DNA from: Caldithrix abyssi DSM 13497
GTDB lineage: Bacteria; Electryoneota; AABM5-125-24; Hatepunaeales; Hatepunaeaceae
NCBI GenBank assembly: GCA_945865405.1
Contig: CAMBDS010000002.1
Location: 164,886 to 228,885, forward strand
Direction: 5' to 3'
DNA length: 64,000 nt
Position numbers and translations under genes: made by a program
The notes under the pieces: generated by a model
What the model was told of the DNA's origin: nothing
Database searches by the model: none
What the model saw: only the letters and a program-made list of their open reading frames with translations
Shown here: positions 45,578 through 52,523 of the stretch, piece by piece
Layout: each line of letters opens with the position of its first letter
Position numbering within the stretch: position 1 is the first letter of the stretch

Positions 45578-45670
45578 TATTCCAATATTCGGAATAGCGC
45601 ACTTGCCTTATTCCATAAAGAAGGTTAAATTGGATTAAGAAAAATCACTAATCCAATTTACGGAATAAGG
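45578..45670 (+). promoter_or_regulatory. nested inverted repeats upstream of fic, candidate operator
   Basis: TATTCC-AATATTC-GGAATA (45578-45596) is followed by CCTTATTCC (45606-45614), TAAATTGGATTA (45626-45637), TAATCCAATTTA (45649-45660, exact complement) and GGAATAAGG (45662-45670, complement of 45606-45614). The last repeat ends nine bases before the fic ATG. Half-site GGAATA occurs four times. Likely bound by the Fic protein's own winged-helix domain or a partner. Confidence 0.6.
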
Positions 45671-45678
45671 GGTCGTTC

Positions 45679-46851
45679 ATGCCCATAAGAGTCACCGGAC
45701 ATTACCGGACGACTTCGACGGTCGGAGAGGCTGTAAAGGCGTTCGTGCCCGATCCGCTCCCGCCCGATCCACCGCTTCAGCTGGATGGAAAATTGACCAG
45801 TGCGTTATTGCAAGCTTCGGTGGCGTTGGGTCGTCTCGATGTTGTCTCGTCATTTCTTCCCGACAAGAGTCTCTTCCTCTACCACTATATCCGTAAAGAA
45901 GCGGTGCTCTCTTCACAAATTGAAGGAACCCAATCCTCATTTGAAGATCTGATTCTCTACGAAAATGATGCGGTTCCGAGCGTTCCCATCGAAGATGTCT
46001 CGGAGGTTTCCTGCTATGTGGCTGCGCTTGAACACGGTATGGCACGGATAAAATCGGGCTTCCCATTATCGTTGCGACTCATTCAAGAAATGCACGGAGT
46101 GCTTCTTTCCTCTGGTCGTGGTTCGCATAAAAAGCCGGGTGAGTTTCGAACCTCACAAAACTGGATTGGCGGTAGTCGGCCCGGTGTTGCCCGGCATGTT
46201 CCACCTCCACCGGAAGAGCTAATGAATTGCATGGGAGCGCTTGAAAAGTTTCTACATAACGATCCGGTTGTGACTCCACCTCTCATCAAGGCTGGTATGG
46301 CACACGTTCAATTTGAAACGATTCACCCTTTTCTTGACGGTAACGGTCGAATTGGCAGGCTTTTGATCCCGTTGATCTTTTGCGTTGAGGGGATTCTCAG
46401 CGAACCGATCCTCTATGTCAGCCTTTTCTTCAAACAAAACCGTGAGGCATATTACGATCATTTGCAAGCAGTGCGGACTGATGGCGATTGGGAGGGATGG
46501 CTCGGCTTTTATCTTGAAGCGGTACGCACTTCAGCCGAAGACAGCATAACGAGGTCGAAAGCGTTGTTGGAAGTCATTAATCGTGATAGAACTAAAATAG
46601 AACAAGTTCCGCGAAAAGCCGGAAGTATGTTGCGCGTGTACCAGATATTTACGAGGCGGGTTGCGGGCAGCGTCAATCGGGTTCGCGAAGAGACCGGTCT
46701 CCATTTCGACACAATTCAGGCCTCGCTTCGTCAATTTGAGAAGATGGGTATCGTCCGCGAAGTGACTGGCAAACAGCGTGACCGCGTCTGGGTCTGGGAA
46801 GAGGGGTTAAGGATTTTGGAGGGGCAAAAAAATGAAAATAGAAGCAGTTAG
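45679..46851 (+). CDS. Fic-family protein (AMPylator) with N-terminal inhibitory motif and C-terminal winged helix
   Basis: 390 residues. Residues 78-83 SSQIEG fit the (S/T)xxxE(G/N) inhibitory helix of class II Fic proteins; the catalytic loop HPFLDGNGRIGR begins at His216; the last 70 residues (FTRRVAGSVNRVREETGLHFDTIQASLRQFEKMG) form a DNA-binding winged helix. Such proteins transfer AMP (or other groups) to target proteins and self-regulate. Upstream lies a nested inverted repeat. Followed 38 bases later by an HD hydrolase gene. Confidence 0.92.
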   Translation: MPIRVTGHYRTTSTVGEAVKAFVPDPLPPDPPLQLDGKLTSALLQASVALGRLDVVSSFLPDKSLFLYHYIRKEAVLSSQIEGTQSSFEDLILYENDAVPSVPIEDVSEVSCYVAALEHGMARIKSGFPLSLRLIQEMHGVLLSSGRGSHKKPGEFRTSQNWIGGSRPGVARHVPPPPEELMNCMGALEKFLHNDPVVTPPLIKAGMAHVQFETIHPFLDGNGRIGRLLIPLIFCVEGILSEPILYVSLFFKQNREAYYDHLQAVRTDGDWEGWLGFYLEAVRTSAEDSITRSKALLEVINRDRTKIEQVPRKAGSMLRVYQIFTRRVAGSVNRVREETGLHFDTIQASLRQFEKMGIVREVTGKQRDRVWVWEEGLRILEGQKNENRSS

Positions 46852-46889
46852 GATATGACGCATACGTACCAACTTGAATTTAGTGCGAT

Positions 46890-47360
46890 ATGAGCAACTT
46901 GGAGCATGCCATCACAATTGCTACAGCCGTGCACGCCGATCAGTACGACAAAGCGGGAGCTTCCTACATTTCTCACCCATTGCGCGTGATGTCGAAGTTT
47001 ACCTCCGAGGATGAACAGATCGTCGCCGTGCTTCACGATGTAATCGAAGATAGTAATTGGACATTGGATGGGCTGCGTCAGGAGGGGTTTGCCGAAGAGA
47101 TTGTCGCTGCAATAAACTCCTTAACTAGACAGGATTATGAGAACTATGATGACTTCATTCATCGGGCAGCAGCTAACCCAATCGGCAGAAAAGTGAAACT
47201 GGCTGACCTGCTGGATAATTGTGACCTGAGTCGAATTTCGATTCCAACTGAGCGGGACTATGCTCGATTGAAGAAGTACCGAAGAGCGATTGAGCTAATT
47301 GAGTGGTTGTCGCACTCCAGTTGCGCGACGATGCCCGACCTCATGAGGCACACGCATTAA
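46890..47360 (+). CDS. small HD-domain (p)ppGpp-hydrolase-like protein (MESH1/SAH type)
   Basis: 156 residues consisting only of an HD hydrolase domain: TAVHADQYDKAGASYISHPLRVMS, IVAVLHDVIEDSNWT (His-Asp and the ED pair) and KVKLADLLDNCDLSRI (the ND/ADxxDN region). This is the arrangement of single-domain alarmone hydrolases. It could also be a nucleotide pyrophosphohydrolase of another kind. Its position next to fic and toxin-antitoxin genes hints at stress control; the full-length Rel is at 3101. Confidence 0.8.
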   Translation: MSNLEHAITIATAVHADQYDKAGASYISHPLRVMSKFTSEDEQIVAVLHDVIEDSNWTLDGLRQEGFAEEIVAAINSLTRQDYENYDDFIHRAAANPIGRKVKLADLLDNCDLSRISIPTERDYARLKKYRRAIELIEWLSHSSCATMPDLMRHTH

Positions 47361-47377
47361 ACAATAAAGGAGCTTTA

Positions 47378-47575
47378 ATGCCAACCTTAACCATCAAATC
47401 CGACAAGCCGATGATGCTCGTGTCGGTCGAAGAATACGAAAGTATGCAGGAGACAATCGATATACTCTCCAGTCCCGCCCTTGTCGCGGATATCCGCCAA
47501 GGGCTGAAGGATATCGCTGAGAGTAAGACCTACAATCTTTCCGACCTTAGAGCGGCGAGAAAGCAACGAAATTGA
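47378..47575 (+). CDS. truncated YefM/Phd-like antitoxin without a toxin
   Basis: 65 residues from an ATG preceded by AAAGGAG. KPMMLVSVEEYESMQETIDIL is the conserved YefM middle and RQGLKDIAESKTYNLSDLRA the toxin-binding tail, but the usual N-terminal 25 residues of the DNA-binding fold are missing. No YoeB-like gene follows; thioredoxin comes next. Read as an orphan or decayed antitoxin. Confidence 0.7.
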   Translation: MPTLTIKSDKPMMLVSVEEYESMQETIDILSSPALVADIRQGLKDIAESKTYNLSDLRAARKQRN

Positions 47576-47598
47576 ACCCGTATCCCTATTCTCAATTC

Positions 47599-47628
47599 TT
47601 AATTATTAATTATTAATTATTAATTACA
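47599..47628. repeat. AT-rich microsatellite TTAATTA
   Basis: Four contiguous units of TTAATTA/ATTAATT immediately before the thioredoxin ATG (47630). No Shine-Dalgarno sequence is seen in front of that start, so unit number could influence translation, although this is speculative. Confidence 0.7.
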
Positions 47629-47629
47629 A

Positions 47630-47950
47630 ATGACAACCCTAACCGACAACACCTTTCCCGCCTTCGTTCTCGAATCGACCAAACCCGTTCTGGTTGACTT
47701 TTGGGCGACTTGGTGCGGGCCTTGCATCGCGCTTACGCCGATCGTAGAAGATCTTGACAAAGAATGGGACGGCAAAGTCACAGTCGTCAAAGTCGATGTC
47801 GATGACTGTCCGATCACGGCTCGCAAGTACGGCATTATGAGCATCCCAACCCTGATGCTCTTTAATAATGGCCGCTCAGTCGAGCGCATCGTGGGACTTG
47901 TAGGTAAAGGCGAGATACTGAAGCGCGTTAAAAATGCGTTGATGGATTGA
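47630..47950 (+). CDS. trxA: thioredoxin
   Basis: 106-residue thioredoxin with the redox motif WCGPC (Cys29, Cys32) in LVDFWATWCGPCIALTPI, the cis-proline loop YGIMSIPTLMLF and the final helix. The cytoplasmic form, no signal peptide. Confidence 0.95.
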   Translation: MTTLTDNTFPAFVLESTKPVLVDFWATWCGPCIALTPIVEDLDKEWDGKVTVVKVDVDDCPITARKYGIMSIPTLMLFNNGRSVERIVGLVGKGEILKRVKNALMD

Positions 47951-48019
47951 CGACAAACCACCTCTAACAAATTCGTTAATAACAATTTACAATAACATAA
48001 CATCCAAAGGAAAAAGTAA

Positions 48020-48775
48020 TTGAAAAATCTGATAGCAATCACGCTCCTTGCCAGCGCAACAATCTTCGCCGCCTGCAAGAAAGAACCACCACCACCTCTG
48101 CCAGCCAAAGCCAATCCTCACGGCGGGATGGAGATGGGCAATCCGTCAGCCGGAATGAATAAGGCTGATCCTCACGCGGGCCTCGACATCGGCTCGAAAG
48201 GCGATCCTCATGCCGCGATTTCGCAAAATCAAGGAATGGCCGGGACATTTGGAGCGCCAAATCCATCGTTAAAAGCTGAAGTTTCCGCGGGCGGAAAATT
48301 GACTGTAGGAAAACTATCGGCGACGCTGCCTACGGGCTGGAAGTCGGTTCCACCAGCCTCGTCGATGAGGTTGGCGCAGATGGAATTACCAGCCGCTTCG
48401 GGGGATTCAGAACCGGGAGAATTGACCGTTTTCTATCTTGGGTCGGATGCAGGAGGGATTGAGGCGAATATCGACCGCTGGTGCGCTCAATTCAATCAAC
48501 CGGATGGTCGCCGCACGCAGGAAATTGCCAAACGCGAAGAGATGATGGTTGGCAACCTCAAAGCAACCATCGTCGAGTTCACGGGGACGATGGCGGCTTC
48601 GACGATGCCGGGAATGCCTCAGAAAGGCAACAAGGAAAACTGGGCAAATCTTTCGGCAATAGTGATGACTCCTGAGGGGCCGTTCTTCTTCAAAGGTACT
48701 GGACCGGTGAAGACGATGCAGGCCCAAAAGCCTGCGATGACAAGCTTTGTCAAGAGTTTGACATTCGGCGGATAG
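48020..48775 (+). CDS. lipoprotein with PHxG repeats
   Basis: 251 residues, TTG start with AAAGGA upstream; lipobox IFAAC (Cys19). The mature N-terminus carries a proline run and near-repeats NPHGGMEMG, NPSAGMNK, DPHAGLDIG, DPHAAISQ, which are His/Met-rich and might bind copper or another metal. The rest (KLSATLPTGWKSVPP...VEFTGTM...FFKGTGPVKTM) is a beta domain I do not recognise. A good terminator follows. Confidence 0.75.
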   Translation: MKNLIAITLLASATIFAACKKEPPPPLPAKANPHGGMEMGNPSAGMNKADPHAGLDIGSKGDPHAAISQNQGMAGTFGAPNPSLKAEVSAGGKLTVGKLSATLPTGWKSVPPASSMRLAQMELPAASGDSEPGELTVFYLGSDAGGIEANIDRWCAQFNQPDGRRTQEIAKREEMMVGNLKATIVEFTGTMAASTMPGMPQKGNKENWANLSAIVMTPEGPFFFKGTGPVKTMQAQKPAMTSFVKSLTFGG

Positions 48776-48804
48776 GTTGAATGTTCAAGGTTGAAGGTTA
48801 ATGG

Positions 48805-48842
48805 GAGCCGCGCCGGGTAATCCGGGGCGGCTCTTTATTTTT
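48805..48842 (+). terminator. rho-independent terminator of the PHxG lipoprotein gene
   Basis: GAGCCGC...GCGGCTC followed by TTTATTTTT, about 30 bases after the stop at 48775. Confidence 0.85.
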
Positions 48843-48905
48843 GGGGAATTGTTAGTTATTTGTAACATTACCGATACCATTCAAAATTATCTTCACATCG
48901 TCACA

Positions 48906-48957
48906 ATCGTCACAGAGCCTATTGGATAGGCTTGTGTGGCGATTTTTATTTTTATTT
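48906..48957 (+). terminator. second terminator-like hairpin, possibly of a small RNA
   Basis: ATCGTCACAGAGCCTA, loop TTGGA, TAGGCTTGTGTGGCGAT (one G-U pair and a small bulge), then TTTTATTTTTATTTT. There is no gene between the previous terminator (48842) and this one, so a short transcript of about 60-110 bases could end here; a back-up terminator is the simpler reading. Confidence 0.55.
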
Positions 48958-49316
48958 TCCGTCACCAACTTCACAGAAACAGGCGACGGGGGGTGTTCAA
49001 AAATCGTCATTTCTTGAATGTGACTGGTGACTTGTCGATTGTCTATTATAGACGATAATATACGAAATAAATTGGCAAATGTCAAGAGAATTGTGGGGCA
49101 TATTGAATTAGAAAGAAGAAAGTAGAAAGGAATACCGGCTTCAGAGAAGCTGGGCTACGCTACGGAAATGTGCCTCCATGTTACGCTTCGCTTGAAACAT
49201 GGAGGGAACAAAGTAGCGTGGACAATTGTCCACGCTACTGCATCAAGCCGACTACTCGTTCGGTCAGGTCTTCAAGACCTGACCTAACAGGCCGGTAGGG
49301 TGAGCAGCTGTCCGCC

Positions 49317-51497
49317 CTATCGCATTAAGACGACTTTTTGAGTGGAAACATCAGAGCCGGATTGGAGGCGGACGAGATAGACTCCTGCGGGGACGGCGGA
49401 GGCGTTCCAGACGACCGTACGGGTAGAGGATGTTGTAGGGGCGTATTGCAATACGCCCGTACGGCTGAGAAGGTCTGTGACAAGACGGCCGGAAAGGTCG
49501 TAAATGGCAAGGGAGACAGGTTTGGAAACCTGTCCTACCGAATATCGGATCGACAGCATCGAATTGAAGGGATTGGGATAGGCGGAGGAAAGCTGAAAGC
49601 TGAAAGCAGAAAGCTGAGGGTCGTGCGGGACTGCGAGGTCGCGGATGGTCACCTCCCACGTCACAGTATCCGCCTCAACGGAATCTGCGACAATTGCAGA
49701 AACTTGGTAGTGCGGATTTAAATCCGCCCTACCGAAACGCCACTCCATCCCCAATTCTCCCTCCCGCACAAACTCCCCCTCGACAAACCACTGAATCGTT
49801 AGCGACTCGTTCTCCGGCTCGCTCGGAACAACCTCGAAGTGTACGACGGTTTCGGGTTCGACGTCGAAGACAAGATCCTCCGGCACGTACGCCCAGATCG
49901 TTCCGCGAACAGCGACATTCCAAATCACCTGATCCGACGACTCACCTCGGGTAACCTTCCCCTCAACAGTATAGTCCCCCGACCAAGGAAAATCGATGGT
50001 AGAACCGGACTCTGTGCCGAAATCTTGCTGCTCTCCGTTACTCAGATTCGATTTTGTCCAGAGGTATTCCGGGGCGTCGCCCGCAGTTTGGCGAATTCTA
50101 TCGATTGAGAAATCAATCGTAGTACCTCTGCGCAAGGTTAGGTTAAGAGAGTCAGGAGTAAATGCCGAAATATAGAGTTCTGCAACCATGACCTCCCATT
50201 CAACCTGATCCGAGCCGGTGCTATCGAAAACGGTACATCTGATCGTATCAACGCCCAGAGTATCAAAATGAATGATTTCAGTCGGGTCATCGCCAATTTC
50301 AACCCCGTCTCTCTCCCAAAGAAACCAGAGGGAATCTTCCTGATGATCGATTGCCCAAACGTTAAATCGGAGCCCATCACCCAGCAGGACTGTCAATTCG
50401 GTACGGATTGGTGAATAATCGACTATAATAGGTGGGCTAATATCGGGCATAAGTTTGATCAAAACTCCCACTTGGCTGTTGATGCTCCCTACAGCATAAG
50501 CGAAGCCATTCGCGTCGGTGATGACTGATTGCCATCCGCCGGCAGCAGCATCGTTCTGGTTAAATCGGTCCTGACGGTGCCACATCAAATTACCACCATT
50601 GTCAACTCGCAGAATATGGTGGCCAAATACTGGACCACCGCATATGACAAACCCACCATCCGGCAGTTTTGCCAAACCAGTTGCACCGTCATTTAGCTCG
50701 TATACATTTCGTGTTACTTCATCACCATCTGATTCGAGACGAAACATTGAATATCCTCCAGATGCTACCCCCGCTGTAGCAAACCCACCCTGACATGAAA
50801 CCACTGAACGTAGTATCCCGCCATCCAAATGCCGAACCTCATCGATTAAGTCGCCATTAGAATCAATTCGACCTGCAACAGCGTGACCATCGTAACCAAC
50901 AAGAAAAGCTCCTCCAGCTATTTCTCGCATTGATGTCCATTGCCGTACTTGTTCATAACTGAACTCCCAAATCGTCTCACCCTCAAAATTGAATTTTACT
51001 ATTTTCCCTACAGTACCGTTCCCGGAAACAGTCCCACAAGCCAAATATTCACCTGATTTCAATTCGATTACTGAATAGCAACGGCCCGCGCCCCATTCCC
51101 TCCACCAACAAAATGCACCATTCTCATCAACTCGAATAGCACCAAAACTGCGTGGTATTTCATCATTGTCGATTTCACCACCAATTACGTAACCTCCATG
51201 GTCATCTTGTATGATCGAGTAACCAGCACAGCGTGCGTTTTCCATATTGGGTGGATGCAAACTCTCGTCAATGACTTCCCCATTCCCGTCTGTTATCAGT
51301 AGCCAGATTGATCGCCCCGTCTCTGTTGAAGCATACCCCGTCATAGCAAATCCACCTTCAGCGGTGGCAAAGATATCGAACAGTTGTCCCAAACTGTCAC
51401 CACCGGGCGCAGGGAATCGCTTTATCCATCCTTCACGGGGTTGGGCTACGCCGATTTGGACGAAAATAAGAACGATCAAGATTTTAATTGCCATCAT
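49317..51497 (-). CDS. T9SS-secreted protein with a propeller-like front and three Ig-like repeats
   Basis: 726 residues: signal peptide (MMAIKILIVLIFVQIGVAQ), about 330 residues of repeats of the form GGFAMTGYAS / GGYVIGGE / GGFVICGGP typical of delta-60-like or propeller proteins, three Ig-like repeats each ending in a WEV or WNV strand (about 345-625), and a T9SS sorting domain (SSAYPNPFNSML...PAGVYLVRLQSG...TQKVVLMR). Four stretches of the last 160 residues are translated palindromes or tandem repeats, see repeat entry. Function unknown; cell surface or extracellular by its sorting tail. Confidence 0.85.
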   Translation of the reverse strand: MMAIKILIVLIFVQIGVAQPREGWIKRFPAPGGDSLGQLFDIFATAEGGFAMTGYASTETGRSIWLLITDGNGEVIDESLHPPNMENARCAGYSIIQDDHGGYVIGGEIDNDEIPRSFGAIRVDENGAFCWWREWGAGRCYSVIELKSGEYLACGTVSGNGTVGKIVKFNFEGETIWEFSYEQVRQWTSMREIAGGAFLVGYDGHAVAGRIDSNGDLIDEVRHLDGGILRSVVSCQGGFATAGVASGGYSMFRLESDGDEVTRNVYELNDGATGLAKLPDGGFVICGGPVFGHHILRVDNGGNLMWHRQDRFNQNDAAAGGWQSVITDANGFAYAVGSINSQVGVLIKLMPDISPPIIVDYSPIRTELTVLLGDGLRFNVWAIDHQEDSLWFLWERDGVEIGDDPTEIIHFDTLGVDTIRCTVFDSTGSDQVEWEVMVAELYISAFTPDSLNLTLRRGTTIDFSIDRIRQTAGDAPEYLWTKSNLSNGEQQDFGTESGSTIDFPWSGDYTVEGKVTRGESSDQVIWNVAVRGTIWAYVPEDLVFDVEPETVVHFEVVPSEPENESLTIQWFVEGEFVREGELGMEWRFGRADLNPHYQVSAIVADSVEADTVTWEVTIRDLAVPHDPQLSAFSFQLSSAYPNPFNSMLSIRYSVGQVSKPVSLAIYDLSGRLVTDLLSRTGVLQYAPTTSSTRTVVWNASAVPAGVYLVRLQSGSDVSTQKVVLMR
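49439..49727. repeat. three palindromes and a tandem repeat inside the coding sequence of the T9SS protein
   Basis: GGGCGTATTGCAATACGCCC (49439-49458, perfect), GACAGGTTT-GG-AAACCTGTC (49515-49534), a GAAAGCT tandem run (49586-49621) and GCGGATTTAAATCCGC (49712-49727, perfect, flanked by GTAG/CTAC). All keep the frame open; they encode VLQYAPT, VGQVSKP, QLSAFSFQLS and GRADLNPH. Confidence 0.85.
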
Positions 51498-51517
51498 TTC
51501 TATTGCACCGTTTTTTA

Positions 51518-51550
51518 CATGATGCGAAGGGTTTGACCCTCCGCATCATG
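51518..51550. repeat. hairpin between two minus-strand secreted-protein genes
   Basis: CATGATGCG-A-AGGGT-TTG-ACCCT-C-CGCATCATG, one mismatch. On the minus strand it is followed by A rather than T, so it is not a standard terminator. Confidence 0.7.
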
Positions 51551-51561
51551 TTCACTATTTC

Positions 51562-51990
51562 TTACGGATTGTTAGTATCGTCAATATACCAGAGTAGTGT
51601 TGTTGAAGAAGAACTTTGGGGAATTGACGGATTGGGGCAGGCAGGAACAGGGAACTCAAAATCTTCGGGTGGTGGATCTAACGAAACATCCCACGTCAGA
51701 AATTCGGTGGGCCATGCGTCAGCTGTATATGAGTAAACCCCTCCGTCTTCAGCATCGGCAGGTCCGGCCTCAAGCAACCCAAATTCATCATACAAATGAA
51801 AGTGCACAATATCAGGATCTATTCCTTCGATGAAATGAAGGTCATCGACATCGATGATTGAGACATAGATTGTCGTTGATTCTGCCCGTGCCTTCTCCGG
51901 CGGCGGCCACCAGAGCCGCATACCCGCTTGAACGATGAACGCGACGGTCAAGACCATCAGAGCGACCTTGCCGAATTTATTCCATTTCAT
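51562..51990 (-). CDS. small exported protein of unknown function
   Basis: 142 residues from an ATG preceded by GGAGGT (MKWNKFGKVALMVLTVAFIV, signal or anchor). The rest is acidic and Pro-rich (IYVSIIDVDDLHFIEGIDPD, LDPPPEDFEFPVPACPNPSIPQ). No family recognised. The frame stays open to 52071 but the Shine-Dalgarno sequence fixes the later start. Two strong hairpins lie in its leader. Confidence 0.65.
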   Translation of the reverse strand: MKWNKFGKVALMVLTVAFIVQAGMRLWWPPPEKARAESTTIYVSIIDVDDLHFIEGIDPDIVHFHLYDEFGLLEAGPADAEDGGVYSYTADAWPTEFLTWDVSLDPPPEDFEFPVPACPNPSIPQSSSSTTLLWYIDDTNNP

Positions 51991-52523
51991 TTCAACCTCC
52001 AGATTTGACTTCCTTAACGATTTTTCGTATCTTGGAGGTGCATCCGTTTCACGACGGACGCACCTCCACATTTATGAGCGTCTCTTCAACTTTTACGGGT
52101 TAGGTAGAGACGCTCGTGGTTTTTGGGGTAATTTTCCTCCCCAAATACCTGCGATCTCTTATTAATATAATTGACCAAAAGCGTGTTGTCAAGAGATTCC
52201 TAACTTTCGTAAAAAAAAATAAATAGGTGTTTTTGAGGGGGCATTTGAGAAGGAATCTGCCACAGGGTGGGGACACCCTGCGGCAGTCAAAGAAGGGCGA
52301 GAACAAGCTTCGCCCGTACCGGAATAAGGTGACAGACTAAAGTCCGTCGTAGTGAGATTCATCGTCACGTCCCTAACCCATACTGGACAGGCATTGATGG
52401 CTCTGTGATGATGAGGTGAGTAATATGTCGAATGTCCGCTAACAACGAAAGCCGTCACACCGAATGTTCGGCATGACGGCTTTCGCTATTGTGGGCTACC
52501 TCAGGGTAGCTTTTTCGCGCTCA
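51991..52523. other. 533-base intergenic region with leader hairpins and repeats
   Basis: No gene seen. Hairpins GGAGGTGC/GCACCTCC (52034-52067) and GAGCGTCTCT/AGAGACGCTC (52076-52115) lie in the leader of the gene starting at 51990; CAGGGTG/CACCCTG (52263-52280), GACAGACT-AA-AGTCCGTC (52331-52348) and the terminator at 52447-52484 follow. Confidence 0.7.
52447..52484 (-). terminator. terminator-like hairpin after the multihaem cytochrome gene
   Basis: GAAAGCCGTCA...TGACGGCTTTC with an inner CCGA/TCGG stem, 40 bases beyond the cytochrome stop. The downstream T-tract on the minus strand is short (GTTGTT). Same stem as 30913 and 32500. Confidence 0.65.

Larger units (their letters stand above)
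48776..49316. other. 541-base intergenic region: two terminators and four palindromes
   Basis: No convincing gene. It holds the terminator at 48805-48842, a second terminator-like hairpin at 48906-48957, then palindromes CCTCCATGTT/AACATGGAGG (49173-49205), a perfect 28-base AGTAGCGTGGACAA plus complement (49212-49239) and GGTCAGGTCTT-C-AAGACCTGACC (49262-49284) of the TCAGGT family. The block from about 49137 to 49300 reads like several such elements laid end to end. Confidence 0.7.

Noticed and set aside
46856..46894. 12-residue leader peptide (MTHTYQLEFSAI) overlapping the HD hydrolase start
   Set aside because: No attenuator structure or codon pattern supports it; chance is likely.
48852..49085. 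77-residue minus-strand frame in the gap before the T9SS protein
   Set aside because: Covers a terminator-like hairpin and has no motif, signal or ribosome site.
49586..49621. possible CRISPR or minisatellite (GAAAGCT run)
   Set aside because: Seven-base units without spacers inside a coding region; a simple slippage repeat.
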